A stretch of 64,000 bases of DNA from Mycosarcoma maydis. Its lineage: Eukaryota; Basidiomycota; Ustilaginomycetes; Ustilaginales. Positions within the stretch are counted from its first letter, which is position 1, and every line of letters starts with the position of its first letter. Positions 1 through 9,622 of this stretch are shown here, piece by piece. Position numbers and translations under genes: made by a program. The notes beneath the pieces are model-generated. The model saw nothing but the letters and a program-made list of their open reading frames with translations, was not told the DNA's origin and did no database searches. The DNA lies in the NCBI RefSeq assembly GCF_000328475.2, contig NC_026489.1, forward strand, positions 186,001 to 250,000, in the 5' to 3' direction.

Positions 1-1
1 C

Positions 2-667
2 AGCGAGATTGAAGCGGAGCAAGAATATGAATACGCGCTCGCTGGCTTGGGACTGTCCGATCCTCTGCCCGCCGCGCCTAGGGTCATTCCCAAACGTCTC
101 TCGGCCACTTCGCAAATCTCGCTCACTGAAAGCATCCCTTCCTCGGTCCCATCTTCCTCGATGATCTCGCTCTCGTCGATCGAGGACCAACTCGGTTCAG
201 CATCGTGGTCTAGCATCCCTTCGATGCAGAACTGGTTCTCAGCCTGCCCACCTACACCGCCCTCTTCGATCCGACTTCAGCTCGAATTCCGATCACTCCC
301 ACTGCCGTCTCCAGCCCTTCTCTGCTCGATGCCCAACCAGGTAGAGAAGGATGACAAAGCGAGACCGCTCTCTGGCATCTTTATCTCTTCCAACTCATCC
401 GTGCTCGAGCTCAAAGAGACGATCGCCAACCGCATGCGTGAGTCAGGCTATCGTCTCTCGCCCAAGAACCTCACGCTCACGCTCCACCTCAACGAAGACG
501 TCCGCGCCAACGCAGAGACGGCTCTTGGCTTAAAGCTCTCGGTCTACGGAAAGAACCCGGCTAAGGTGCTCGACGATAGCAGCAGGCTACTTTTCGAAGA
601 GGGCGCTCAGGAGGAGGATTTGGTCGTTGTAGATTGCGACCCTTCGCAGATCCTTTGGAGCATCTAG
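2..667 (+). CDS. C-terminal part of an unrecognised protein with a possible ubiquitin-like tail
   Basis: The reading frame is open from the left edge, so the start lies outside the window; about 221 codons are visible before TAG at 665. The first 100 residues are Ser/Pro-rich and look disordered. The last 100 alternate hydrophobic strands with a helix (VLELKETIANRM) and then LLFEEGAQEEDLVVVDCD, an arrangement resembling the helix and final strand of a ubiquitin-like fold. I do not recognise the family and no conserved motif confirms it. The gene converges on the Spo7-like gene, with 250 bp between the stop codons. That the ORF is real is fairly sure from its length and amino-acid make-up; the fold is a guess. 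Confidence 0.6.
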   Translation, partial: SEIEAEQEYEYALAGLGLSDPLPAAPRVIPKRLSATSQISLTESIPSSVPSSSMISLSSIEDQLGSASWSSIPSMQNWFSACPPTPPSSIRLQLEFRSLPLPSPALLCSMPNQVEKDDKARPLSGIFISSNSSVLELKETIANRMRESGYRLSPKNLTLTLHLNEDVRANAETALGLKLSVYGKNPAKVLDDSSRLLFEEGAQEEDLVVVDCDPSQILWSI

Positions 668-917
668 CTCAAGCCTCGCTCACATATTTTTATCTAGGTT
701 TTCTCTAATCTCGCTTCATCTTGCATGTTCTTGTTTCTTTATATACACATGATACCTCACAGCGCAAACTGAGCTGCCCCGCAATAGCATCATCCCTCTT
801 TTCTATGTCTGTCCTGTATTGCTGGAAGCAGGTGTGTGATAATACAATAAGAGTCGTGAGTGGTGCGGCTGAATGGGCCGATGGCTGCTGTAACTGACGG
901 AAAGGACGGCTTAGATG
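668..917. other. convergent 3' gap
   Basis: Short gap between two converging stop codons. It is AT-rich just after the left gene (TTTATATACACATG near 739), as expected of 3' UTR. It holds a single AGTCGTG-type heptad near 852 and no tandem array. Confidence 0.5.
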
Positions 918-1832
918 CTATGATGGCTCGTGACCTGATAGCGATCTTGGTTCGTCGCTGACACCTTCGCTGAGGCCATCGCTGTGTGCGCCGATGAGTG
1001 CTTCGCTGAGAGTGTCGCTCAGATCTTCTAGTTGGCCGCTGACATGGCAAGGTGTAGCGGTAGTGGTGGCGGAATTGGCTCTGGTTGAAGCTCTTGTTGT
1101 CCGCGTGGCTTTTGGCTTGGAGCTGCGTGTTGTGCGAGGCCGCGACTCGAGCGATCGGCGTGTTGCAGTAGAGTTGGGTTTGGCAACTGCATGGCTCGAC
1201 TTGCCAAGCACGTAGTCGAGCCAGCGCTTCCAAGACTGTGCTCGTTTAGCCGCCATCTTTTCGGCTCGACGTCGCTCGAATGCGGCTCGATACCTTTCGT
1301 ATCCTTCGCGAAACTCTGGACTGACGCTACTACTAAAGATGAGTTCGCCTCGGCTGTTCTGCGCGGGAGGTATCGACCAGGACGACGTGCTCGACGTTGA
1401 CGAGCTTGCAGCACTCCGAATACGCGTGTTGAGATGCATGTTGAAGTTACGCAAACTGCGGTTCGCCTGTGGAACGAACTTGTTCGCCGACCGAATGCGC
1501 TCGGCATGCATGCCACTGGCAAAAAACAGAAACAGCGTCGTCAGACAGATCATAAGCACACCAGCTAGACTGTACTGCAGAAACACGGACGATCGCGGAG
1601 AGATCACCACAAAGTGCGACAGACACACGATAAAGCTGATAAAGCCAAACAGCAGCATTTCGTACTTGCGCTTTCGCGCCTGCAATCGAGCCGCATTCTG
1701 TTTGAGCCGTTCTTCAAAGATGAGCAGATCGCGAAACGTGGCTGCATCCGCGGTAGGGTGGAACGGCGTTTCTGGCTCCTTGTCAGCTTCTCTATGCTGC
1801 GTGCGACCTCGAAGCGATCCCTTGGGTGGCAT
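918..1832 (-). CDS. SPO7: Spo7-like regulatory subunit of the Nem1-Spo7 phosphatase
   Basis: About 304 residues from the ATG at 1832. The frame stays open further upstream, but that part translates a GATGC repeat and has a poor start context. Residues 33-58 (FRDLLIFEERLKQNAARL, then a basic stretch) form the amphipathic segment typical of Spo7. Two membrane helices follow at about 59-77 and 85-107, then the family signature FVPQANRSLRNFNMHLN at 119-135. In yeast Spo7 anchors Nem1 at the ER/nuclear membrane, where the pair dephosphorylates the phosphatidate phosphatase Pah1 and so controls phospholipid against triacylglycerol synthesis and nuclear shape. The C-terminal 150 residues are Ser/Thr/Arg-rich and probably disordered, longer than in yeast. 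It shares a 343-bp divergent promoter with the recyclin gene. Family assignment is confident; function is by homology. Confidence 0.82.
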   Translation of the reverse strand: MPPKGSLRGRTQHREADKEPETPFHPTADAATFRDLLIFEERLKQNAARLQARKRKYEMLLFGFISFIVCLSHFVVISPRSSVFLQYSLAGVLMICLTTLFLFFASGMHAERIRSANKFVPQANRSLRNFNMHLNTRIRSAASSSTSSTSSWSIPPAQNSRGELIFSSSVSPEFREGYERYRAAFERRRAEKMAAKRAQSWKRWLDYVLGKSSHAVAKPNSTATRRSLESRPRTTRSSKPKATRTTRASTRANSATTTATPCHVSGQLEDLSDTLSEALIGAHSDGLSEGVSDEPRSLSGHEPS

Positions 1833-2175
1833 TGTATGCCATGGTATGCGATGAGAGGCGATGCGATGCGATGCGATGCGGAGCGGACGTGGTGGTGTTG
1901 TCGAGCGAGATGATCGTGGATGCTTGCTTACCTTTATTTTCATTTCGCTTGGCAGGTCGCTCTTGGCTGTCTCACTCGTTGCTTGTAAATCGTGAATCGT
2001 CAATCACGAATCACGAATCACGAATCACGAATCGTGAATCGTAAATGTCTGTGCGCGCGTTCTTTGCAAAGGTGGAGGAAGAGTCGTGGGTCGCACCTGG
2101 CTGGCTGGCTGGCTGGAATCACCTTTCCCTTTACCATCCTTTCTGACGGCCTCGACGAGACAAGCGCGCTTCACA
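1833..2175. promoter_or_regulatory. divergent promoter region SPO7/RCY1
   Basis: 343 bp between two divergent ATGs. It holds a GATGC pentamer run at about 1856-1882, a heptad array at 1988-2046 and a CTGG tetramer run near 2097-2116. No clear TATA box. Confidence 0.6.
1988..2046. repeat. heptad array with (CACGAAT)4
   Basis: Four perfect CACGAAT units lie at 2005-2032. Inverted CGTGAAT units flank them at 1991-1997 and 2033-2039, producing TCACGA-A-TCGTGA inverted repeats. It lies in a divergent promoter region. Confidence 0.9.
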
Positions 2176-5100
2176 ATGGAGACCACCTGGGCCCCACTCG
2201 TACCCACGACAATGGGCTCAGGGAGGGCCAGCACGTCGACAGATGCTGCGCGTGCCACAGCCGCCGCCACGTCGAATCAGGTCAACGACGTGTCGCTCGA
2301 TCCGTTCTCGATCGGTTGCTTGCCTTCCACTGTGGTGCAGCGCATACTCAGCTTTGTCCCGGTGGCCGACCTTGCGAACTGTGCTCTAGCAGCCAGACCA
2401 CTAGCGCGCTTTGTCGCCGACGAGAGGCTGTGGGCCCAGAAGCTTGCCTTTCTTCAGTACAAGCAAATACCTGGACGTGACCTCCGTTACAATCCAGATC
2501 TCTCCACCGTTTCGACTTCACGAGAAACCAAAGATGAAGCACGGCCAGATCGAAAGAACAGCGTCAGCTCTTGTTCAGCGAAACCCGACGCGAGTAGCGC
2601 TGTGTCCATGCCTCACAACCCATCCACAGTTAGCAACCACGACGATGACTTTGGTGACTTTGAATCCGCTACCATCACGAGTCCAGACGACGAGAGTTTC
2701 GGAGGCTTCCTCTCCTCGAAACCGACTCAGCCCGGCCAGAGTTTTTCTTCGGCTCCTGTCTTTTCGTATCGCGCCGAGTCGAGGCTTCCTATGCCAAGCA
2801 CAGATCCGGATTCAGCCTACCAGACGTTTAAGCGCATCGCCATCTCGCTGAAACCGTTTATCCAGAGTCTGCTGTTCGAGACGTCACCGACAACGTCGCT
2901 AGTGTTCACCGATCCCAGCTTGTCGTCGCTCTCATCGCAGGCGCAGATGATCTGCAATGTGGCGCGCTTCACAGGTCCGCTCGTTCTCGGCTCCTTCGCC
3001 AGAACCCGCTCGACAGTTTCTGAAGATCCACAAGCTTACTCGGATGGCTTGGATTCAGAATCGAGGCTGCGCATGTCGATCAGCCAAGCAGCCGACTACC
3101 TCGAAGGTGTTCTCTTGTCCGCTTTCGAAGGAGCCGATGCGAGACGCACCGATGCATTGCGTGCGGGGCAACGGGGTATGGACGTCAACAAAGCGGTCGA
3201 GCGCGCCGAGCGCGACATGAACGAACATGCTACCTTGATCTGGAATCTCGCCATCTCGACCGCCAAGTCATTATCGCACTCCGACTTGGTCGATAGTAGC
3301 TCCACAGTAGCGCAAGCCGAGACGACCAACTTCTTGGCGCTTCTAGATCGTCCCGGTCACGCAGCGGCTCTGAGCTTTCTCGACAAACGCGATGCGCTTT
3401 TCAAGCGCACTCTGCATAGACCCGAGTCCAACTTTGTAAGCAGCTCGACACAGACGCGTCCAGCGCTCGACTTCACCGCCATGGACACATTTATGGCCGA
3501 AGTGCTTGCCAACCTCGAGACGGACGGTTCGCTTGTGGCACGCGTGTTTCCTGCAGAGCAGCAGGTGCTGCTTGCCTTTGCCAGCCGTCTCACCAACGAG
3601 GTAGTTGGCGAGTACATCAATGGAGTGCTGACCAGGGCTCGATCGATCGATCTGCATGTCTACCTTCAAGCGGCAGCTGCTACGTTTTTGCAGGCTCTCA
3701 AGGTGGCGGACACGTTGGAGACGATCGAGCCGCGGCATGTGCACTTTGTCACGCCCGCACGCTGCCGTGCGATTGTGCTGTCCATGTTCGAGGCGCATCT
3801 CGACGAGTATCTCCAGGAAGAGCGTGATTGGGTCCGCAATGTTATGGTAGACATCTGCAACGAGAGCGCAGGAGCGAGCAGATCAACAGATAGATCCAAG
3901 TCGAACCGCCGTGGCACGCCAGCTCAGACGATGGATACGGCGTTTCTGGCCAGCAGCAATCCAGCGCAGGTGAAGCGCAACGTGCTTAGCGGATTCAAGG
4001 ATGTGCTGCTCATGCCGGTCACGGTGGTCCCGCGTGCAGCCGGAGCGGTCGGAGGAGCCGTGATCCGTACAGCAGGGACTGGACTCAGTCAGCTCAATCC
4101 GCTAAAGTGGCAGCAGAGTTCTGCAGCGGGCGGACGTAGTGTCAGTGCATCCAACTTGGCGCTGGGTACACCGCAACGGTCCAGCACGCCAGCGGCGGCG
4201 GGCGCGGTCGCAGCTAACAACGGATACGTCGATTTCAGCAAAGAGGTACTGGGCGGTCCGCAAGGTCACGTGATAGGAGACGACGACGATAGCGACGACG
4301 AAGAGGTGCAAGCCAGCACGGCTAATGAGAAGATGGACGACTTTGGTGGATTCGCCGATGCAAGTCTTACGACCGAATGGAACGAAAAAGGTGCGGATCA
4401 GCGCAACCAACGCGGCTCGGCGGGTTGCGGTGCTGAGGCGGTCGAGGTTGGAGAATGGGGAGCCAAGGTAGGTGTGGCGAAGGATGAGTCAGAGCGGCTA
4501 CCTGTTACGACGGAGAAGCGGACGTCGGCTGGGGGGAACGAGAAGGGGTTTGAACGGCTGCAACTGCTTCTATCGCTGGATACGGCACTGTCGTTGATCC
4601 AGGTGCATCGCGAGTCGCTCAAGCGGATGGAGGCGTTTATGGTGTACCCTCGAGCGACGTTGCAGGGACGACGGGTTCAGGACGAGATTGAAGAAGTGTG
4701 CCTTTCGCTGTTTCAGGTGCTGGGCGAGCAGCATATGGCGGCTGGCTTCTCGCGGGCAACGCACTCGATTCAGCAGTGGAATCCACTTTGCGACAACGAG
4801 GCGAGCGACACGGACGAGCGGGCACCAAAGTCGACGCAGGTTCTTCCGCTCGTGCAGTTTTTCGAGCTGACACACATTGCGGATACTATCTCGCAGCTGT
4901 GTTCGGTGTACTTTTCACAGACGCTCGTGGGACTAGTTGGGCTAGATGTGGAGGATTTTTTGAACCCGGTGATTCGCGCCAAGAAGACGTTTGAGGCGAA
5001 TCTGGACGAGTACGTTGCGTTGGGTCTATCGGTATCGGTGGATTTACTGATGAAGCGAGCCGAGTGGATCCTGTTCAGTCAGCGCGATCCTATGGACTAC

Positions 5101-5625
5101 GCAGCGAGTAGTATAGCAGATCTAGGCTCGCCAACACGTGCTACACGCTCGACTCTGCAAATGCTATCGTACCACTGTTCGCTGCTGATCGGTGCGACCG
5201 ATCGCGAGATCCTCGATCTGTTCTATACCGAAATCGGATCGCGCCTCTTCCATCTGCTCTGCAAACACGTCAAGTCACTCACCATCTCGCAAACCGGTGG
5301 GTTCCAACTCATCTCGGACCTCAACCACATCTCAACATTCATCGCACAGCTCAAATCCAAAGACACACACCTAGCCACCCTGTACAACTCGCTCAAAACG
5401 CTCGCCAACTACTACATCGTAGACGGCCATCAACTCATCGCTCTCCTGAAAAAAGACTCGTCCGCCCAGGACGGCGTCAAACCGCACCGCGTCGATGGCT
5501 TCGTCTTTGGCCAGGAGGAGCTCTACGAGTTTCTCAAGTCACGCCAGGACTTCAGGCTGATTGAGAAACACGTTGATCACGAGATCTTCGGCTTCAAGTT
5601 GAGCGAGGATTGCATTGTGTGCTAG
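2176..5625 (+). CDS. RCY1: recyclin-1: F-box and Sec10-like protein with C-terminal CaaX box
   Basis: 1,149 residues from the ATG at 2176 (CACAATGG context); the frame upstream has only a GTG. An F-box spans about residues 47-92 (DPFSIGCLPSTVVQRILSFV). A long helical, exocyst Sec10-like body follows, broken by low-complexity insertions around 110-220 and 570-830. The protein ends in CIVC, a CaaX prenylation box. In yeast Rcy1, and Pof6 in fission yeast, this layout belongs to a Skp1-binding F-box protein acting in endocytic recycling and late cytokinesis, held on membranes by its prenyl group. Three acidic FGxF motifs (DDDFGDF at 156-162, FGGF at 175-178, DDFGGF at 721-726) resemble ligands of the AP-1 gamma/GGA ear domain, and I infer a possible adaptor link. 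The stop lies 82 bp from that of the converging LEU4-like gene. Confidence 0.86.
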   Translation: METTWAPLVPTTMGSGRASTSTDAARATAAATSNQVNDVSLDPFSIGCLPSTVVQRILSFVPVADLANCALAARPLARFVADERLWAQKLAFLQYKQIPGRDLRYNPDLSTVSTSRETKDEARPDRKNSVSSCSAKPDASSAVSMPHNPSTVSNHDDDFGDFESATITSPDDESFGGFLSSKPTQPGQSFSSAPVFSYRAESRLPMPSTDPDSAYQTFKRIAISLKPFIQSLLFETSPTTSLVFTDPSLSSLSSQAQMICNVARFTGPLVLGSFARTRSTVSEDPQAYSDGLDSESRLRMSISQAADYLEGVLLSAFEGADARRTDALRAGQRGMDVNKAVERAERDMNEHATLIWNLAISTAKSLSHSDLVDSSSTVAQAETTNFLALLDRPGHAAALSFLDKRDALFKRTLHRPESNFVSSSTQTRPALDFTAMDTFMAEVLANLETDGSLVARVFPAEQQVLLAFASRLTNEVVGEYINGVLTRARSIDLHVYLQAAAATFLQALKVADTLETIEPRHVHFVTPARCRAIVLSMFEAHLDEYLQEERDWVRNVMVDICNESAGASRSTDRSKSNRRGTPAQTMDTAFLASSNPAQVKRNVLSGFKDVLLMPVTVVPRAAGAVGGAVIRTAGTGLSQLNPLKWQQSSAAGGRSVSASNLALGTPQRSSTPAAAGAVAANNGYVDFSKEVLGGPQGHVIGDDDDSDDEEVQASTANEKMDDFGGFADASLTTEWNEKGADQRNQRGSAGCGAEAVEVGEWGAKVGVAKDESERLPVTTEKRTSAGGNEKGFERLQLLLSLDTALSLIQVHRESLKRMEAFMVYPRATLQGRRVQDEIEEVCLSLFQVLGEQHMAAGFSRATHSIQQWNPLCDNEASDTDERAPKSTQVLPLVQFFELTHIADTISQLCSVYFSQTLVGLVGLDVEDFLNPVIRAKKTFEANLDEYVALGLSVSVDLLMKRAEWILFSQRDPMDYAASSIADLGSPTRATRSTLQMLSYHCSLLIGATDREILDLFYTEIGSRLFHLLCKHVKSLTISQTGGFQLISDLNHISTFIAQLKSKDTHLATLYNSLKTLANYYIVDGHQLIALLKKDSSAQDGVKPHRVDGFVFGQEELYEFLKSRQDFRLIEKHVDHEIFGFKLSEDCIVC

Positions 5626-5707
5626 CACCGGCAGGCGCAGGCCGAGGCGCAACAGGCAGAGGGTTGCGTTAAGCTTTTGCGATTTTGTACGACAAAGAAC
5701 GAAATGA

Positions 5708-7633
5708 CTAGTGTTTACCATTGGCTGCGACTGCGACATTGACCGCGTCAGCAATCACAGCTTCGCGCTTTGAAATGTTGCTAAGCGCCGAAAGAACCGC
5801 CTTGAGCGAAGCAGTGGTGATATCGACATCGATACCGACGCCCCAGAAACCGGGCGCCTTTTTCTCGCCGATCTGCGCCTTCTGAAGCGGGTCGATAAGT
5901 TCCACATAACTTGCAGCTTGCGCTTTGCTACCATTGGCGCCGGCGGCGCCCGCCGCGCCGGTCTGCAGGGACGACGACTTTGTAATCGCATGTTCGCTGT
6001 ACTCGCGAATCTCGGCCTTGATGCCAAACGTTGACTCGATCGCGTCGAGCAACGCCGAGAGCGCACCGTTACCCGTGCCGGTAAGCTCGTGCACCGTGCC
6101 CTGGTACAGGATCTTACCGGTAAATCGACGATGACGCGGGGTCTCAACTCCCGAATCTGCGTCTTCCGAAGTAATGCTGCTCGAAAGGTCGTCCGAGAGC
6201 GAATAGCCACGCAGAGCGAATCGAGCCTCGCTCTTGCTCGCCACGGCTGCGCCCACTTGCAGCGACGCGAGCGACGCGATCGAGCCAACGTGGTAGGTCT
6301 GCGTAAAGATGCGCGTGATATCTTCGCTCGTCATCTCCTTGCCCGTACGATCGGCGACTTGCTGGATCACCTGGTAGAACGCCACCTGCATCCTTCGTGG
6401 CAGATCGAGTCCCAGACTCTGCGCCACAAGGTATGCAACACCGCCTTTGCCCGATTGCGAGTTGACACGGATCACAGCCTCGTACGTGCATCCAAGGTCG
6501 ACAGGGTCGATAGGCAGATACGGGATTTCCCAAGTATTGTCGCCCTCCGAGATGCGTTTAGCCTGCGCGGCGAAACCTTTCTTGATGGCGTCCTGATGGC
6601 TTCCGGAGAAGGCGGTGAACACGAGGTCTCCCGCATACGGATGACGAGGATGAACAGGGATATCGTTGCATCCACTGACGACGTCGACGACCGACTGAAT
6701 ATCTGAAAGGTCCAGCTCGCCCGGCTGGATACCCTGCGAAAACAAGTTGAGCGCCAGCGTGACAATGTCGACATTGCCCGTGCGCTCGCCGTTGCCAAAC
6801 AGGCAGCCTTCGACACGATCACCACCGGCAAGCAAGCCGAGCTCGGTAGCTGCGACCGCACAGCCTCGATCGTTGTGCGGATGCAGCGAGACAATGACTG
6901 ACTTGCGGTCGGTGATGTTGTTGCAAAAGTACTCGATCTGGTCGGCGTAGTGGTTCGGAGGGCCTACCTCGACTGTGGCCGGAAGGTTGAAGATGATCGG
7001 CTTATCGTGGCTGGCTTTTCCCCAAGCTGTGCGCACCTCTTCGCAGATCTTGACGGCAAAGTCCATCTCGGTCTGCGTAAACGTCTCGGGCGAGTACTCG
7101 TACTTGAAGTTGGTGCCACCGTTTTCGGGTTTCGAATAGTGGTCGACGAGTTGACGAACGATCTTGGTGTGTCGTACGGCAAGCTCGATCGTCTGTTCTT
7201 GTGAGTTGTTGAACACGACGTTGCGGAAGAGGGGCGACGAAGCGTTGTACATGTGCAGGATGACGTTTTTGGCGCCCTTGATGGACTCGAACGTACGTCG
7301 AATCAACTCCTCACGCGCGGGAGTGAGCACTTGAATGTAGACATCATCGGGGATCATGTTTTGCTCGATAATGTGGCGAACAAAGCCAAAGTCGGTATCG
7401 GAAGCAGAAGGGAAGGCGACTTCGATCTCCTTGAAACCCACTTCGACGAGCTTCTGGTAAAACTTGAGCTTCTGCTCGCCGGACATGGGGTTAATGAGAG
7501 CCTGGTTGCCATCTCTTAGATCGACCGAGGTCCAGATTGGCGACTTGGTTTGCACCTTTGTGGGCCACGTTCGATTGGCAAGGTGGATGGGTGTGTAGGG
7601 CTTGTACTTGTCACCTGGGATCATTGGCGCCAT
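5708..7633 (-). CDS. LEU4: 2-isopropylmalate synthase
   Basis: 641 residues from the ATG at 7633 (CCACCATGG on the coding strand); yeast Leu4 has 619. It condenses acetyl-CoA with 2-ketoisovalerate, the first committed step of leucine synthesis. The DRE-TIM motif DLRDGNQ is at residues 38-44; the metal-binding HPHNDRG is near 250, followed by [20 protein letters not shown] leads into the C-terminal LeuA allosteric domain, which carries leucine feedback control in the family. A short Ala/Gly-rich linker ([11 protein letters not shown]) sits in that domain. Four perfect Gcn4-type TGACTCA boxes lie 160-420 bp upstream. No mitochondrial presequence follows this ATG; an upstream in-frame stretch lacks any ATG. 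Assignment is very secure; the gene could equally be called LEU9, its yeast paralogue. Confidence 0.95.
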   Translation of the reverse strand: MAPMIPGDKYKPYTPIHLANRTWPTKVQTKSPIWTSVDLRDGNQALINPMSGEQKLKFYQKLVEVGFKEIEVAFPSASDTDFGFVRHIIEQNMIPDDVYIQVLTPAREELIRRTFESIKGAKNVILHMYNASSPLFRNVVFNNSQEQTIELAVRHTKIVRQLVDHYSKPENGGTNFKYEYSPETFTQTEMDFAVKICEEVRTAWGKASHDKPIIFNLPATVEVGPPNHYADQIEYFCNNITDRKSVIVSLHPHNDRGCAVAATELGLLAGGDRVEGCLFGNGERTGNVDIVTLALNLFSQGIQPGELDLSDIQSVVDVVSGCNDIPVHPRHPYAGDLVFTAFSGSHQDAIKKGFAAQAKRISEGDNTWEIPYLPIDPVDLGCTYEAVIRVNSQSGKGGVAYLVAQSLGLDLPRRMQVAFYQVIQQVADRTGKEMTSEDITRIFTQTYHVGSIASLASLQVGAAVASKSEARFALRGYSLSDDLSSSITSEDADSGVETPRHRRFTGKILYQGTVHELTGTGNGALSALLDAIESTFGIKAEIREYSEHAITKSSSLQTGAAGAAGANGSKAQAASYVELIDPLQKAQIGEKKAPGFWGVGIDVDITTASLKAVLSALSNISKREAVIADAVNVAVAANGKH

Positions 7634-7793
7634 GGTGGAAGCTGTACAGAAGGTGGCGAGGCAAGTCTTGTTGAGGGGTATCTTTGGAGGTGTGCGAGCG
7701 CCAGTGATGGTTGCTGGGCCAAGATGGTTTTGATTGAGCCGATGAGAAGCAAAGAGGCGATGATGGTGAGAAGAAACAAACGAGTCGACGGTG

Positions 7794-8055
7794 TGAGTCA
7801 CGACTTGACAAATTACGAGTTCCAAGCGTGCAACGTGCAAAACGCCAGAAGAGCTGAGTCGGAGCCAACACTCGTGACTCAAATCACGAACCACGAATCC
7901 GCTTGAGAAGAAAGAACCACGAATCACGAATTGAGCAGCCGGTGCACCACACGAACGACGTTGGCGATTTTTCTCTCTTTGAGCGATCCAACCCAACCGA
8001 CTCAGAGCATAGAGTCACGAGCACAGTCACGAGTCTCTGAGTCACAAGTGACTCA
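7794..8055. promoter_or_regulatory. cluster of four Gcn4/Cpc1-type boxes (TGACTCA)
   Basis: Perfect TGACTCA, in either orientation, occurs at 7794-7800, 7875-7881, 8038-8044 and 8049-8055; the last two form an inverted pair 4 bp apart. In yeast and Neurospora, Gcn4/Cpc1 binds this site under amino-acid starvation and activates leucine genes. LEU4 is the likely target, but the divergent SET gene could also respond. Confidence 0.55.
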
Positions 8056-8177
8056 CCTGTCATGTGAACAAGCTTGAAGGCAGCGCAAATTCACACGTGA
8101 ATTATTTGAATGGAGAACTGAGAAGAAGAAAGTAAGATAGGCTCACCGCTGTGACGTGTGACTCGATGCTGAACATT

Positions 8178-8205
8178 CACGATTCACGATTCACGATTCA
8201 CGATT
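8178..8205. repeat. (CACGATT)4 heptad array
   Basis: Four perfect tandem heptads, the A-to-T variant of the CACGAAT arrays elsewhere, 260 bp upstream of the SET gene ATG. Confidence 0.9.
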
Positions 8206-8467
8206 CACACCGAGTGTGAGTTGACCCTCGTGCCCAAATGTAGTATTGTTGTAATCTTTGGTCTCACATTTAAAAAAATTAGTCACGGACACGGGAGACG
8301 GGAGTCAATCACAATCGTGAATGCACGTGATTCGTGATTCAGGGTCCAGGCGAGGGAGCAAAGGTAGTTGTGAACGGATAGAAAGGGAAAACTACACGAG
8401 GAAACGCTCTACACCGTTGCCTTTGACCTCAGCTCGTCGCCTTTCAGCTTGACCATCAATACTGACA

Positions 8468-9622
8468 ATGTCGGGCAACCGTGCTGGCTCGTCCAACGGC
8501 ACACATGACGTCAACATGCTGGTAAATCGAGCTCTGGCGCCCGGACACTCTCCTGTGCCGTGCTCGCAGTCCAAGCTGAACGCACATGCGTGCAGCAGAG
8601 CGCCAGCCAAACCAATTGAAAACCCGGCAAGCACTGAAAATGGTGTCCAAGTGCCATCCGAATGGCCGAAAGATGTGGTCTACATCACACAGAACTTGGT
8701 GGCATCCTCTGTACCCGATGCAATTGCGCAAACCTACCTGCTTTCGCCCTCATCCTCGAGCGCTGCTCCCTCAAGCAGCCAAGTTGCGGCAGGATCGAGT
8801 GCATACCGCCACCTACCGCAAGCAACACACAACCAAGGTCGACCGCAAACTCTCTACACGGCGTCGATACAGCGCCAAGTGCCTCTAGTCGTCCATGCTA
8901 TCGACCAGCATACGCCATGGTGTCCCGAATCCTTCCACTCGACCAGCCGCAATCTGAGCTGTCATCCTGCAGCTGGTTCGTTTGGCCTCTTTGCAGCGCA
9001 AGACATTGCACCCAACACCTTTCTCAGGCCTTACCTGGGTGTACTTCATACCAAAGCGGATGCCGATTTCTACTCGACATACGACTTGAGCCTCTGTCAC
9101 GACTCTAGGCTCGCAAACTCTCGCTCAAGCACCTCGAAAGACATGGTCAACCACATCGAGTCGCTGTCGTTGGAGCCTCAGGCAGACGCAGAATGGCACA
9201 ATGCAACAGCACTCTACCTCGACAGCCGATATTGGGGCAACGAATCACGCTTTGTCAATGACTATCGCGGCATAGCTCCAAAGCCAAACGTCGAATTTCG
9301 ATCTTTCGTCCAGCTCGGCGAGGATGGACAGCAACGCTTCCAGATGGGCTTATTCGCAACGCGGCCGGTTCGAAAGGGCCAAGAACTGCTGATCAACTAC
9401 GGAAAGAGTTTTTGGGTCCATTTCGCCCAGTTGAACCAGAGAAAAATTGACAACAAAGGCCAGACTGCTGACCAGACGCCAACAGAAGAACGCACGCCAG
9501 ATGCAGACGCCAACAAAGCAGTCGATCCAATCCAAGCCATGTTGCAGCGCAGTCAACTGCGCATCTCAAAAACATCAGCGGCTGTACAACGTCGGCCTCA
9601 TCTTGTGCATCCTCGTACATAA
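8468..9622 (+). CDS. SET-domain protein, probable lysine methyltransferase
   Basis: 384 residues from ATG 8468 to TAA 9620. The first 150 residues are Ser/Pro-rich. The SET fold spans about 165-320: GSFGLFAAQDI near 168 is the AdoMet-binding N-flank, SRFVNDYRG (N264, D265) takes the place of the usual NHxxxPN knot strand with KPNVEF just after it, and LLINYGKSFW (Y311) supplies the catalytic tyrosine. No pre-SET or post-SET cysteines are visible, so it does not belong to the Suv39/Clr4 class. The NDYR form in place of NH is unusual, though the hinge Asn is kept. The substrate cannot be told from sequence. The last 60 residues are polar and poorly ordered. It diverges from LEU4 and converges on RRP12. 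Confidence 0.78.
   Translation: MSGNRAGSSNGTHDVNMLVNRALAPGHSPVPCSQSKLNAHACSRAPAKPIENPASTENGVQVPSEWPKDVVYITQNLVASSVPDAIAQTYLLSPSSSSAAPSSSQVAAGSSAYRHLPQATHNQGRPQTLYTASIQRQVPLVVHAIDQHTPWCPESFHSTSRNLSCHPAAGSFGLFAAQDIAPNTFLRPYLGVLHTKADADFYSTYDLSLCHDSRLANSRSSTSKDMVNHIESLSLEPQADAEWHNATALYLDSRYWGNESRFVNDYRGIAPKPNVEFRSFVQLGEDGQQRFQMGLFATRPVRKGQELLINYGKSFWVHFAQLNQRKIDNKGQTADQTPTEERTPDADANKAVDPIQAMLQRSQLRISKTSAAVQRRPHLVHPRT

Larger units (their letters stand above)
7634..8467. promoter_or_regulatory. divergent promoter region LEU4/SET gene
   Basis: 834 bp between divergent ATGs. It contains four TGACTCA boxes, heptads at 7873-7934 (scattered, CACGAAT type), a perfect (CACGATT)4 at 8178-8205, and single copies near 8327-8340. 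The stretch next to the LEU4 ATG is pyrimidine-rich on the coding strand, as in a 5' leader. Confidence 0.6.

Noticed and set aside
1833..2003. N-terminal extension of the Spo7-like protein
   Set aside because: The extension is mostly translated GATGC pentamers (IASHRIASHRI) and the ATG at 1832 starts a normal Spo7 N-terminus.
1988..2046. CRISPR-like or telomere-like nature of the heptad arrays
   Set aside because: There are no spacers and no long direct repeats. The unit differs from the TTAGGG telomere repeat, and the arrays lie inside gene-dense DNA.
7634..7996. In-frame extension upstream of the LEU4 ATG that could give a mitochondrial form
   Set aside because: The stretch has no ATG, only a TTG at its head, and reads like translated pyrimidine-rich leader. 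A non-AUG start or an upstream exon cannot be excluded but has no support here.
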